From the NCBI RefSeq assembly GCF_019059575.1, contig NW_024881597.1, positions 600,501 through 664,500 of the forward strand: a DNA stretch of 64,000 bases, given 5' to 3'. The position numbers and the translations under genes were made by a program. This DNA is from Amphibalanus amphitrite. Taxonomy: Eukaryota; Arthropoda; Thecostraca; Balanomorpha; Balanidae. The notes beneath the pieces were generated by a model, which was not told the DNA's origin, made no database searches, and saw nothing but the letters and a program-made list of their open reading frames with translations. Each line of letters begins with the position of its first letter. Position 1 is the stretch's first letter. Positions 24,876 to 37,700 of this stretch are shown in pieces.

Positions 24876-25908
24876 CCCTCGCCGGCCGAGGGGGGGGGGC
24901 GGGTGCCGCCCCCCCATAGGGTTTTTTTCTCGATAGCTCCGAACACGCTGGCGATAGAGAGCTGAAACTTGGCATACCTGACCTTTGATCCAAGCCGCAT
25001 CTTTTGACACCAACCGCATTTTTGGGTCAGGTCAGGTCACTGACCTATGACGTCATAAGTGAACCTCTGCACGGTCTTCAGATGTCGCAACTTCGCAACG
25101 CCCTCACTGCCAGAGGAGATGTCACAGGGAAATGAAACTTGCAGGATCTAGTATCCATTATGAGTCTCACAACTTGTATATCTCGGATTTTTCCTAAAGG
25201 TCATATGAGGTCAGGTCATTTTCGTGACCTCACCATTATAAGTCAATGGGGAAAAATGAAAACTGCTATTCTGGCGCCGGGAACGATCTCCAACTATCTC
25301 AAGCACACAGAATCGTGATTTGATGCACTCCTTGCAAGGTTAGATGCGTCACTTTTGCAATTTTGACCTTGCGTGACGTCATTTATGACGTCATCAAGGT
25401 CATATTAGTTTTTCGTCAATAACTCTTGATCAAATTGAGCTAGCGAGTCGAGAAAGCCACCAATGGATTCAGGAAGACCTGCCGAATCGAATGATATGCG
25501 ATATGACCTCTTTCGACCAACTTCGTGACCTGGGGGTGCTGACCTGACCTTGACCTGAGGTCAACACCCAAAGTTGACCTGACCCGGACAAAAAGTATAT
25601 CATTCGACGCGCCTGAGCGAGGCGAACACGATGCTGCCAAAATCGCGGCTCTGCGGCCGTTTTTTGCGAAGTTATTCACCAAAAACTGAACCGTACCCTG
25701 GGGCACTTGACCTGACCTCAGAGGTCACCGGTTGACCTAGGACCTTAAAATCGGGTACCAATCTCTGCGTCTCGTAACGGCGCACACGCTCGTTTTTTCC
25801 GCGACGCGCTAGCTCCACCAGGGGCGAAACGGCGAGGGGGGGTCGTACCCGCCCCCCCCCCCTCGGCCGGCGCGTATGTAGAAAACCAATAGGTCCGGCG
25901 AGGGTTAA
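24872..25908 (+). mobile_element. TTAA-family MITE, copy F, abutting copy E
   Basis: It starts at the TTAA shared with copy E (24872-24875) and ends at TTAA 25905-25908. Left terminus CCCTCGCCGGCCGAGGGG; on the right CTCGGCCGGCG is followed by a spacer and TCCGGCGAGGGTTAA. The interior carries two full CRE palindromes TGACGTCA (25374-25381, 25386-25393) and many AGGTCA half-sites. This subtype recurs in reverse near 50545 and at 57923-59765. Confidence 0.9.
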
Positions 25909-26838
25909 AGGAAATAGGCGATTCTTCAATACCCATCCATTGTCATCCATCGCTCCTCTAGCATGTGATACCTACCTACCTTGCAGAATCGTCGTCACGA
26001 GTCTTTGACAATCATTGAACGAGTACGCCGCCTAAGACCGAATAAGTCAATATGGCATTGCCAATAATGAATAGGGCATTGCAATTATTTGCACGTTCAC
26101 CTATTTTCGGCTAAAACAGTTAAGATCACTCTCTCGTTGATGCTACACAACACAACCATTAAAATCGATCATTACAAGGTCCCTCTGACTAGCACGCGCT
26201 TTATCAACACCTACACTCTACCTACACTGAGAAAAATCCTGACTCCGCATGACACCCCCAGGGGGAGTTCACCAAAACGACACCCCAAAACTCCCAGGTG
26301 GTACTCCTCATTACACCCCCTCCAAAACTCTCCATTACACCCCAAAACTTCCCTCGAGAAACTCTCTGTAACTCTCCCTACCGTTTTAGAAAACTCTTCA
26401 TTTCTCTCCTTTACCCTATCAAAACAAACAACACACTCCCCGAAACTCCCTTCCATTACTCTCAATGACTCTCTTACAGCCTCATAATTACTCCCGATTA
26501 CTCCATTCCATTATTCCCCAAAACTCCGTTTACAGCTTCATGGTATACCTCTAGTTAGTCCCCATCAAACTCACCCAAACTTCCCATCACTCCACTCCAG
26601 CCCCCCCCCCCCCCCGAAAATAAATATTGGACGAATAGCGTAACCACCCAAAGCTCGTGTACCGGAGCACAGATAAAAAAATATATATTTCAAGAAATGT
26701 GTATTCATAGTCCGGGGCGATGGGAGGCTTAAAAAATTGACAAAAGCTTTCGACATCCCGCCGCGGCACGCTCTCCGGGGATCTCACACCATATGCTACA
26801 CGGTCGCGAGTTTTGATGTTAAAAATCCAAAAGGCGGC

Positions 26839-27014
26839 CTACCACAGCAGGAATGCTTGGTCTGGTGGTGCCGCTACCACCTCCTGGGCCTCGACGAATA
26901 CTGCGTCTTCTTCGTCCGGCTCTCCTTTCACGATGGTGGGATGGATATTTTGCGGGCCTCCGTTGGCTTCCGACGTGTCTTGCGGGATGCGCTGCAGGCT
27001 CTCCAGCTCATCCC
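26839..27014 (-). CDS. Putative terminal coding exon, acidic protein
   Basis: On the minus strand an acceptor AACATTTTGCAG precedes 57 codons ending in TAG at 26839-26841. The reading frame (phase 2 entry) gives DELESLQRIPQDTSEANGG, then IHPTIVKGEPDEEDAVFVEA and a hydrophobic end AFLLW. VKGE fits the sumoylation consensus psi-K-x-E, common in transcription regulators and also in transposon-encoded proteins. Composition differs from the surrounding AT-rich element. Upstream exons were not found within the CACTG element. It may be a captured host exon, part of the element's own protein, or a host gene that the element spans. Confidence 0.45.
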
Positions 27015-27059
27015 CTGCAAAATGTTAATAACCATGAAATTATAGGCACACTTAACATT

Positions 27060-27300
27060 GCGTGGGAGGAAATGGGGGAGAAAGAAAAAGAGAAGGAGGG
27101 AAATAATGAAGGAGGGAGGGAGGGAAGGAGGGGAGGGATGGAGGAAGGAAGGAAGGAAGGAAGGAAGGAAGGAAGGAAGGAAGGGAGGGAGGGAGGGAGG
27201 GAGGGAGGGAGGGAGAGAGGGAGAAAGAAAGGGAGAGAGAGGAGAGGGGAAGGAGGGAGTGAGGAAGGTAGCGAGGAAAGATGGAAGGAAGAAATGAGGG
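27060..27300. repeat. Purine microsatellite (GGAA)n/(GGGA)n
   Basis: Mixed GGAA and GGGA tetranucleotide repeats with a clean GGAA core at about 27138-27185 followed by a GGGA run to 27214. The open frames on both strands are low-complexity artefacts. Confidence 0.9.
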
Positions 27301-28359
27301 AGGAGACTGAGAGGTAGGCAGATGAGACAAGATGAGACGAGACGAGACACACGCGACCTGACGTGTTGGCACTGATACTGCATTTCGGCACATGATGTCA
27401 AAATAATGAAAGCAAGAGATTGCAAAGTTAGCATACTTTTTATGCACTACAATTTTGAGAAAGTTAAGTTTCAGTGAAAGTCTAAAGGGCAAGTTAACAG
27501 CCTCCATCTTAGTTGCAGACACAGTAGGGAAATGCTATAAAACGTACTTGAGCGCTCAAAAAGTTAAGGTCGCTTAAAATAAGCTAAGGACGTTATACGC
27601 TGCATAGGTACCCATGTTAACATTAAAGAACAACAAGTGGACAATAACAATAGGATCCATGACGTGTAAAGCTTGTGTAATCCTAACTTTCCAATTTATT
27701 CGAGGGAAATGATGAATGAGATTTGCCAATACCTAGAAACACAGAGCATGCTGTTTCCCATCTTTATCTCACTCGGGAACGAAGCAAATCAATTACCCTT
27801 ACTGAGACCATTCCAGCCCATCAAGAACATGGCGTTACCATATGTTCTCATCACAGCATTATAACACTTTGCACTATAAAAGCATGATGAGAAATACAGC
27901 TAAGCTTACCTTTAAATCCAAAGTAAGGTCCAATTATAATCCGTCACTGTATGGTCAGGTCCGTCTAAGTCAACACGCTCTTCACTAACACCTCGCCCGC
28001 CGCCCCGCACAACGTGCTGTATACTACGCGCAAAAGATGGCGGCCACCGGCAGCCTCGCGACGTATGCTAAAACCCCTTCGTAACTCCCCTTTTACTCCT
28101 GTCGGAACGTTCGGGAAAAGTTTTTCGGGAGTAATGGAGAGTTGCGTCACAGAGTTATGGGATGTCACACATGGAGCTTCATTTCGCCATCCATTAAGAA
28201 CTCTTGAAAACTCTTTCGCAAAATGAGGAAGGTTCAAAGTTACCCTAGAACACACTCAATAACTCTGCTGGAAAGGGTGTTATCGATGGTTTTCAGGAGT
28301 TTTCAGGGGAGCATTTTCAAGAGTTTTGACCCATATGGAGTCAATTTTTTTCTCAGTGT

Positions 28360-30650
28360 ACAGCATGCTCCCATACCTGCAACCTTAAATCTATCACTCA
28401 GCATACAACCCGAGCGCCGGTTAATTGCCTGTCGACTGAGCCGTGACCCTACCTGTTAATCATAACCAATTAACCACCAGCCTACCGGTGACACTATTCT
28501 GATCGCATTTTAAGCATGATTTGTGGACACATGGCCGCAACGCCCTCCATCAGGCCCTAATGCGTGCAGCCGACAGCAATGGCCCAGTCCGGGGCCGATT
28601 ACGCTCGGCGCAGCGTCACTAATTTATGGCGTCAGTGGTCCCGAGTCCGCCGGGGATCTAGCTGTGAGCGGCAGCGCCGGGGGAACCGCGACGAGAAACG
28701 GGCCATAATCCACAGCACACGGCGAGAAGCGGGCACACAACTGACATCATTAGGCGCACGTATTTCACGAACTGGAATGTCGGGCTGTTGCGTTCTGCGA
28801 TATCAGGAGCCGGGCTGTAGCCACACTCGCCGCATCTCGAACCGTAATCTGATCCGATAATGATCGATGCGATCGGCCTTAATTTGATCATGCGATGCTA
28901 GACGGTATAGTATGACAGTCATTGGGAGCATGCGGAGCGCGGCCCGATCATGTCTAGACATTTCTAAGAAAGGAACAGAAATCGCACCTTGCAAATGTCA
29001 AATAGATGCATTAGGAGAAGGGAGGCACGCATGTCAACCTGCCATCTTATGCAACGAGCATCGGACATAACGTTAGACCTTAGAAGATAACGTTGCATTA
29101 TTTTGCGCAGAAAGCCAATGACAATAATCCCACACACTGATGACAGCCTTTCGGTTTTAAACGAATCGTCCAATATACCAACGATATCATCAGCAAATCC
29201 ATTCGAAATCATAACGAAGAATTTCAAACGGGACGGCTGAGCAATGCAAAGACCGACATTCCCTGGAAAGGTATGCAGCTACTGTCCAATAACGTGGAAC
29301 CGCTGTCGCCCCGGCCGGACATCATTCTCAACCGTCGGCCATTGGGCACGAGAGGCCAAAGCGCGGCCAAGCGGAGCAATTCAGCCCTCGGCCCCGGGCC
29401 GGCCGGTCCGACGGGCGACAGTAATTTGAGATCATCGGTCGGCACGTGTCCACGCGGAGAGATCGGTGCAGCGACAGACGAGACTTCAAGGAACAGACAG
29501 ACGAGACGATACGGCGGTCACACATCAATGACAGAAGAAACGTCACGGACCATCCCTACAGGAAACATAGGAAGCACGAAGGAAATTGATAGGAATGCGC
29601 GTTTTACTGCTAGTTAATTGCTGTCGTCGTCATTATCGTCTTAGTTTAGTTGTTATGCCCGTTTTAGCTTATATGCATATGGAAAAAGTCAACATCAAAA
29701 GTGTCAACATCATGTCACACATCAAAGACAGACAAGACGTCACAGACCATACAGAACGGACCGTCGAAAATGGGTGGTCAAATGTGACCCATAGGCCTTA
29801 TGACCCGTCCAAATCCAAAGAGGTCATACCCCACCAAAAGCTCAAATATTCCATTGCAACATATTCCAACCGTTATTGTTATAAGTCAGAACAAACAGAC
29901 AACGAAGCGTTTGCCGACGGCTATCCTTCAACGATGCGCTCGATGATTCGGTGATGGTGGTTTGGGTTTTAAGGACGCCCGGACTGCGGTGTTCATCGGC
30001 TAAGGATCGACTCCAATCGATGATGTGGTATCCAAGAACCGAGCACGACCGACCTTTTCTGATGTAGACGCGACAGTAGTCGTAATTAGCAATAGGTACC
30101 ACGATAGTTCTTCCAGCAATAGATACAAATATCATACATATTCGCAAGAACGACGCGTGAGCTGTTGGTTACCCGCAGTTACCCATTTCCGACCAACGCC
30201 AGGAACACCAAAATTAAAAGAAGCAAGCCGTATATTGTGAGGTCATTGACAAAAGAATACATGAGTTGAAGCATCCCTAGAATAAGCACGATTAACACTC
30301 ATCACACACCTCATCGGTCAATGGATTACACAAGATAATAAATTATACTAGATAACGTTAGCGGTACATAAACGGGCACCCGTCGAGATCGGGAAGGGAC
30401 ACGCATGTCGGGATATTCCAACACAGGATCACCACATCAATACACATCCTGCCCGCGATCGTAGCGCCCGTTGAACATATGTGATTAACTTGGACGACAG
30501 CAACAAAAAACATATGAACAGTGATTGGTGAGGGTACACATTCATTAATACGTGGATCGGAATGTCTGCATCAGAAGTACACTAGTGGTACGCATTGGTA
30601 TCGATTAGTTGTACATTCCGCAACATCGCGGACATCAAGGCGTCTGGTCG
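28360..30650. other. Intergenic, no supported feature
   Basis: Mixed-composition DNA with GC-rich patches at about 28560-28860 and 29240-29500. There is a donor-like GGAAAGGTATGC at 29267. No frame shows recognisable protein, and no RNA gene or clear repeat is seen. Confidence 0.4.
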
Positions 30651-30654
30651 GTCT

Positions 30655-31530
30655 GTGTGAGCAGAACACAGCCCGTGCTCTTCGTCAATAGTCCGTGGTG
30701 TTCGTCCATAACCCGTGGTCTGTCCCAGTCTTTTGTTTGCCTCCACAGTCCGTGTTCTGCGCGAACAGCCTGTGATCTCCCCCAATTCGTGGTCTACCCC
30801 CACAGTCAGTATCCTGTCTCCACAGCCCTTGGTCTGTCTCCATTTCGTGATTTGCCCTACAGTCCGTAGTTTGCATCCACAGCTGTGAGGACAGACCATA
30901 GCTCATGGTCTGTCCTCACAGCACGTGGTGTACGTCCACAGCACGTGGTGTACGTCCACAGCACGTGGCGTACGTCCACAGTACGTGGTGTACGTCCACA
31001 GTACGTGGTCTACCCCTACAGTCCGTGGTCTGCGTACAGTCCGGCTGCTCGGCAAAGTCCTAGGTCTGCCCCACAGTCCGTAGTCTATCCCGCAGCTCGT
31101 GGTCTGTGGCCACCCCTGGTCTGTCGCTTTCAGTCAGTGGCCCATGACTCCCACAGTTCGTAATTCGAGCCTATAGTTCACGGTCTGTCCCCAGAGCCAG
31201 TGGTCTGCCTCCAAAGTTCGTGGTCTATCCCCACATTCCCCAGTCCCACAGCCCGTGACCTACCCCCACCGCCCGTACCCTACGTCAACAGTCCGTAGTT
31301 TGCGTCCACAGTCAGAGGTTTGCTCTTAATAATTGTCAGTCCCCACAGTCAGTGGCATACGCTTATAGCCCATGGTCTACCCCACAGTCCATGGTCTGCC
31401 CTCTCCCCCTCGGTTCGCAATCTAACCCACCGTCTGTAGTAATTTACGTCAACAGTCAGAGGTATGCCCTTAGTGGTCTGTTTCCACAGTCCACACTCCA
31501 TGTCTGCCCCACAGCCCGCGGTCCACGCCC
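30655..31530. repeat. 20-bp minisatellite (CCACAGTCCGTGGTCTG type)
   Basis: A degenerate 20-bp unit, best preserved as CACGTGGTGTACGTCCACAG at about 30920-31010, repeats over roughly 870 bp. Because 20 is not a multiple of three, each frame cycles through all three readings, giving long stop-poor frames on both strands that are not genes. Confidence 0.88.
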
Positions 31531-31595
31531 ACAGTCGCCGAGTGGCTCGTCTGACATGGATTTCCCTGCCCTGGAGTCGCGCTCGAATGACTATC

Positions 31596-31680
31596 TCACT
31601 CATCCACGGGGTGGATCTCCAGCACCCGCGCCAATGACTCGATATCACAGGTGGGCTGGCGGCGACCGCTGGGGCTCTCC
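31596..31680 (-). CDS. NCSTN: Candidate alternative last exon of nicastrin
   Basis: On the minus strand a pyrimidine-containing acceptor GTCTGTGTGCGTGCTTAG precedes GGAGAGCCCC. If spliced from the donor at 34519 the phases fit (2 nt + 1 nt). The cytoplasmic tail then continues after FESPR with ESPSGRRQPTCDIESLARVL and a short end EIHPVDE before TGA (31596-31598), giving 734 residues instead of 707. An arginine-glutamate at the junction echoes the PRE in vertebrate nicastrin tails. The intron would be 2.8 kb. Without this exon the protein stops at TGA 34515-34517. Confidence 0.35.
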
Positions 31681-32199
31681 CTAAGCACGCACACAGACGG
31701 CTAACCGCACACACAGGCGGCTCGCGGCTCGCGGCCATAGACGGCTCGCGGTCGCAACTCACCCACGCCGCCACCGCACACAGTCGCACCCGCTCACCGC
31801 AAACCAGGTACTCGGCACAGCTGGGCCAGCTCCCGGGCCGACGGACAGACGCCGAGACCGGCGCACCACGGCCGCTCGAGTCCCTAGAGTTCCGCCCGCC
31901 AGCGCCGACCGCACCGCACCCGCCGGCGGCGCCACGTGGCCGCGTGTCCCGTGCGGCGCACGTGGCGGAGGCCCGTTCACGTGGCGACGGGCTCTGTCAG
32001 AGAGCCGTACTGGCCACCCGCGCCGGCCGAGCGCAGCGGTCGTAATCTGCCAACAGTACCTGGTTTGCGTCGCGTTCCTAGCTCTGTATCTCGTACCTGG
32101 AAACGGGCCGGCGTCAGTGGCGGCGGGATTGGGACGCGGGATGGTCGTGGTAGTTACGTTATTTACCGGCTGTTTTTACATTTACATATATGCATACAT

Positions 32200-34500
32200 T
32201 TCCTTCAAACATCTCTATTTGGGAGTGAGGTCGTTAATAGCATCACACAATGTAAATCAGCCTTTGTTTTGTTTGCTGTGACTAAAAATATTCTCACCCA
32301 AATCTAACATACCGTTTCACACTTATCACGCCCTAGTCACACTCAATACAAGTTAAAGCCATATTGTGGTCTTTTAAACAAAGTAGCAGTGATTATCAAA
32401 ATTAACCGCTACCAGCGATTGCTAGAGCTCCAACTAACGCACTACATCAGAGCGACCCCATCTCACGACGAAAGTAGGCACGGAGAGCTGAAGCACGCAG
32501 CGAAATTTATGTCACGTCTTTAGAGCGTCGGCCAAAGGTAATTTCCTATTCTACTTTAGACCATCTCCCCTTCAATTTGGTGAACCGTTTGTAGCGATGC
32601 TGATCTCGAGCCCACAAGAGCGGCCCGGGCCAAATTCCATCCGAATAGTTGATCACGCATCTAAATGAGATCAGCGTAGATGAGCCCGAACCCTTGTCGG
32701 CCGCTGCATAAATGATGGTTTGCTGAAAGGATACGCCGCCAGGCGCGGCGCCATAAGACGATGAAAGTAGTTGACATCATTGTGGATGTGCTTGCCGGCT
32801 GAATGAATTATGGATGCTGTGACAATGCCACTTTGACTAGGCATTAACAGCGTTGGAACCATATGTTCAAGGCGGTATTTACATACACGAGCGAACGAGG
32901 CGCACTAAAGGCTAAACTCGGGACTAGTGCTGTGCAAAAGTCAACTCGATGAATCAAAAGTAGGACTTAATTGACATCGGACGGAATTAAAGCACCGTTA
33001 TGTCGGATACTAACTTTACCATTTCCCATCAGTTATCACCTACGCATTTGTGGGCGACTATGTATGGTGGAAATCGATCGACTTGAGCGCGGCGTAGCTA
33101 CAGCAATAGCTATTCGCTCATACGTGACTCGGCTCTGACGCTAACTCACAGAAGCCAACGGGCATCCCTGTCCCAGATGTGGGCGGAGACCGGAACGAAT
33201 AAACCGCTTATAGCTAGCGGTACCAACACGAAAGTTAACCTATATAAAATTATAGAAGACAATAATTATGATAAATCAAAATAAGTAAATCAAATAAAAG
33301 CAAGCAAAAAGCGTATAAGAAAACAACTGAACGTGGGAAAGGGGAATGCCACTGACACTAGCACCGCAACCAAGCAGAGATATACAAACAAACATAGGAA
33401 ATACAACCGAAAAAATACAACACAATAAACGAAAAAGAAGAATGACAAAATTGAGGAAAACAAATTCATAAATTCCCAACTTACTGACGTAGGAAAAGTG
33501 ATATTGGTCAAATTCATTTAAATGACGATGGGCAACAGACACTGACGAAAGCTGTAGAACTGTTATGCACGAAAATCGCTCTACAATACAAGAGGAAAAT
33601 AATCAAGTAGTTCTTGGTAATAACTCAAAATGAATGCAAGGCTATGAACTATAACTACAATCCTTAGTGGTTGTAAAACAAGTCTAAAAACAAAGTACGC
33701 ATCCAGAAGGTTTAAACATGCAGCTACAAACAGGCAGGCGACTTCACAAAACAGGAAGAGAGTCAGACGAAAGACTCTCTGACGAAACCCGACGCAGCCT
33801 GACGGCACAGCCACCAGGCATGCGATATTCATCACTGTCATGCGTGCTTGTTTGGACGTCACAACCTCTTCCGCGTGCCCTCACAATTTTACATTACTAG
33901 CACAGGCAAAAGGCGGCCGCAGTGTCACGCATTACCCCAGTCGCAGACGCACATGCTATTACATCCGCTCGTCCACACACACGCAGGCACAGCCCAGCCA
34001 TGCCCGACCCTGTGCGCCTTATCATCGGCACCTTTCAGTCGCCAGTTGGTGGTACGGCATGCCACGTACGATCAGGGCTCACTAAGGTTGGTTCGTAAGC
34101 ATCAACGCACCAGCGTCCCATCCCAGCCACGAGTGCAGTTCTCGACGGCTTCACGGTCAGTGTCAAAGTCACCGCTAATGCCGAACTACAGCCAGGTTGG
34201 TGAGAGCCACAGCCAAACCAGCGCCGAGCCAGCGCCATGCCAACTGACCAGCCCCGAGCCATGAACAGCCACGGCCGAGCGAGCGCCTTGACTAGCCCGA
34301 GCGGGCCGCGAGCCGAGCAGCACCCAGCGCCGAGCAGCAACCGACATACAGCCCGACATACAGCCTGTTCGCACCGTCTGCTCGGTACAATCAGTGCAAT
34401 CGGCATGTCTCTGCATTACCCGGCAAGGGCAATACAGAGACATACCCAGTGTCGGGCGAGCGCCCCGGCCAGCGCCGGCGCCAGCTGTCTCACCCGTCTG
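32200..34500. other. No supported gene; GC-rich to A-rich DNA
   Basis: A block that is A-rich on the plus strand (about 33240-33720) gives hydrophobic, T-rich-codon frames on the minus strand that I do not accept as genes. The 34160-34500 part is GC-rich with repeated GAGCCAGCGCC/CCGAGC words. If the alternative nicastrin exon at 31596 is used, this is intron. Confidence 0.4.
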
Positions 34501-34514
34501 CCGGCGCCGCGGGC

Positions 34515-34714
34515 TCACCTGGGCGACTCGAACAGCAGGTGGCCGCGCCGCTCTGCCAGCAGCACCAGACCGATGGCTAGCAGTGTCACCGTCAGACCCA
34601 GCAGCAGGTGCAGCAGCTCGTGGCCCAGAGACGGCATCAGGAAGATGCGCAGCTCGAAGCCGATCCACTGCGACTCGGCCCAGGTCGGGTGGTCGCCGGA
34701 CGACCAGTCGTAGT
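34515..34714 (-). CDS. NCSTN: Nicastrin coding exon 12: membrane helix and tail
   Basis: The acceptor CGTCAG precedes ACTACGAC. Residues 642-707 include TWAESQW and ELRIFLM, which match the conserved juxtamembrane segment, then the hydrophobic LLHLLLGLTVTLLAIGLVLL and the tail AERRGHLLFESPR before TGA. The stop overlaps a perfect donor, CCCAG/GTGAGC at 34519/34518, so the exon could instead be spliced onward. Confidence 0.93.
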
Positions 34715-37700
34715 CTGACGGAAGGCGAGGGTAGGTCAGAACACAGGCCAGCAGCAGGGCAGGCCGGACGACAGGCCCCTGGGCACTGACAGGATGCTTA
34801 ACAGAAGTTTGTTCGGCGGGGCAACTAGGTAGACATTGGATAGCTGATGGTGTAAAACACGCTCGGACATATCGCGATTCACACCATCCATCCACCGTCT
34901 TCCCAGCTATCTACTCAGATATCTTTTTTAACCCAACTGACAGGGTATCTCCGCACTAACCAGGTATCTCGCCGCACTCACCAAGCATCTCTCCGTAGTC
35001 CGTACTCACCATCCATCTCGAAGGCAGGACTGACGGCGCTGGAGAGCTCCACCAGAGACCGCGTGCAGTATCCGCTCAGTGTGCCGTTTTCCAGCTGTCT
35101 GATCAGCCAGCGGTGTGAGTAGATCCGATCCGTGTCGTTACGGCACTTGTCAGCGTTTGTCACGTTCGCCAGCGTCTCGCCCGTCCAGCGCGACAGCACG
35201 TTGTGGGTCAGCCGCATCAGGTACGAGTGCATCGTCGCCTGGCCTGCCACCTGGTGGAAGAGGAGAGAGTTGCAAAGTGGTAGGGAGGCCCCGGCCGGGT
35301 GGCGAGAGGCGAAGAACAGTGAGCGTGGGAGGGCAACGGAGGGCCATATTGTCTATTGATGCCTTCCAAGGTTAGATGCAGACACGTGGGCAGAATATAG
35401 GGGCGTAGAGCATTGAGGTGAAGTCAGAAAGCTTACCCAGAAACAACCGTGCCAATGAATGGAAACAGGCTTTTAGGTCAATGCACCTAACCCGTCCCAC
35501 ACATTAATGATTCAGTTTCGATGAATCCTCGGCTCTAGCTGGATGGAGGGGTAGCAACAACAACATAATTCACTTTAAGAGTCCGGGCAGGTATACATAA
35601 AGGCCTCAGTCTTCAACGACAAAGCCTAAATTTATTGCTTATCCATTATTGACCATTGAGGTCACCAGTCGAGAGCCGTAATTGACCGTTGCGCCTCTCG
35701 GTATTCTAGCACAAGCCAGATGAGCATCCAGCGGCGACACACCACCATCCCATACGTACCGACACATAGGTGGGCAGCGGCCTGTTCTTCTGCCAGAGCC
35801 TGGTGAGGGTTTTGTCGCTCATCTCCGAATCCATGGCGTCTCTGAAGAGGGAGCAGTTGGCACGCACCAGGTAACACTCCAGCAGGTCGGCCACCTGTCG
35901 GGGGGAAGAGGGGGTAGTCACTAGTCAGACGCAGATAGGTGCTACGACAGGGATGCAAAACAGACAGACGGACAAAACAAGTCGGACGAATAGATTAAAG
36001 TCAGGGACGCACAGACAGATGAAGGTTAGAGACGCGAAAAAAAATCGATTGTAGTGCCCTCAAAAGCCGACTTAATTTATTTTCCTTACTTGCTCGTTTT
36101 CCTTTCCATATCTGCAACTCCCCTCCAAAGCTAGACTTGTGAGCTTCTCCTCTCCATGCCTCCCTTTCTCACACCCGCTCTCTCCTCGCATCCCTACACC
36201 CCATTTCGCCCTCCCACTCGGGCTCCCCTCTCTCTCCCTCTCAATGCTGTTCCCAGTAGCAATTCCCTCCCCTCCGCCGCCTCACCCATTTTTTATCCAC
36301 AGTGACGTCGGGCGCCGTCTGCCCGGTGGCCAGGCCGTAGGCAGCGCTCGCCACCACCTGGGCCAGCCGGGACAGCCGGTCGGCCAGCTCCGTCAAGTCG
36401 CCACCGGTCGACACTGTCGAGCGTACGTCGTACACGCTGTGGAAGAAACTGACGAGCGGGGGGAGGGGGGAGAAGTTAGTGGTGTAGACATCAGAGGCCG
36501 AGGGGGAGGGATGCTGAATCTATCGGATAGCCAATGATATCTAAGCAGGACAGAGCTATAATTGTTGAGAGCTCTACGGCGTATGTTGCTCATATGACAG
36601 TGACTGCCTTGTTCGGACAAGTGACAAATTTGTATTGCTTTATAATCGGCATTATTAGACAACATTTTAACCCATTTTTTCATTGAAAACATCATGTCTC
36701 TAGAATAAAATTGTATCGCTGAACATCAATAGGATCCTGTTTCTGTTAGTAGCTTGATCCAGCTGCCAATCAATATCAAATTTATGCAAAGTTCTCGGTG
36801 CAATCACTTTGGCGCCGAACACTTTTCTTCCCACAGGACTGTGCCCCCATGGTATTTGCGGAAATTGTTAGCAATAGTTCACCTCACTAAACTAGTACAT
36901 TGCTGAGTGATTTAGATTGCTGTTAACTTTCCTACAGTACTCAGTGCTGCCACTGGCTTGCTCCGAGACGGCGGCGTGTAATCCAGCCCGTCTGCCGTTA
37001 CCTGTTAGTGTAGCTCTGGTTGTGGTCGGTCACCACCAGACCCGGCACGGTGTCGTTTCCCCTCAGCAGCGCGTGCAGAGAGGAGGGCGGCAGCGGTGTG
37101 CCCGGCGCCGGCTCTGCCAGCGGCACGTTGTACCGGCCCGGGTCGGCGTAGGTACGCAGACCGTCCATCAGCTCTCGGACCTGGGTGGAGGCGGTCGGAT
37201 GGTCAGAGCAGCTGAGCAACCCTGATGATGATGGTGATTTGGTGTTCTAGGGCGCACCAACAACGAGGCTATATGGCGAACATAACCAACCATTCTTCTT
37301 CAAAGTCGGGGGTTAAAAATCACCTGAAGCCCGGAGGCCGTGATGAACGAAAAAAGGCGAGAGGAATCAAGCAAAGGGGAATCGTCGCAAAGAAGAGTTC
37401 TCAAGAAGAGCTGGGGGCCACGCAAGCCCAAGAACCGCAATCGCTCAACGTCCAGTCTCGGACACTCGACCAAGACGTGTCGACTGAGCGACCCTGACCA
37501 GTGGATACCGTCACACTACAGGGGCGGTCAGACGAGCCATTCTGATCGACGAGTTACAAGGCAGAGCTTATTAGACAGAACACATGGTACTTACACAGCA
37601 CAGAACACAGCACAAGTCACACATTCATCGATGTTATGTTATGACCGGTGGTGATTTTCTTGCAAGCCCCAGCAATCAACTCCACAATAGAACTTTCGTC

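Larger units (their letters stand above)
26225..28358. mobile_element. 2.1-kb element with CACTG...CAGTG ends
   Basis: CACTGAGAAAAATCCTGACTCC-like left end at 26225 (22 bp with few mismatches) faces GGAGTCAATTTTTTTCTCAGTG ending at 28358, with TA outside each end. The subterminal regions share words such as AACTCTC and GAGAGTT in opposite orientation. CACTG ends are a hallmark of CMC (CACTA/EnSpm) transposons in animals. No transposase frame was found; the interior holds an exon-like segment (26839-27014) and a purine microsatellite. Confidence 0.55.

Noticed and set aside
26928-27522. Long frames of Ser/Pro/Leu or Glu/Gly/Arg/Lys repeats
   Set aside because: Low-complexity translation of the GGAA/GGGA microsatellite on either strand.
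33240-33862. Hydrophobic minus-strand frames that look like small membrane proteins
   Set aside because: The plus strand is A-rich here, so the minus strand is T-rich and gives Phe/Leu/Ile/Val codons by composition; no splice sites or conserved motifs support them.
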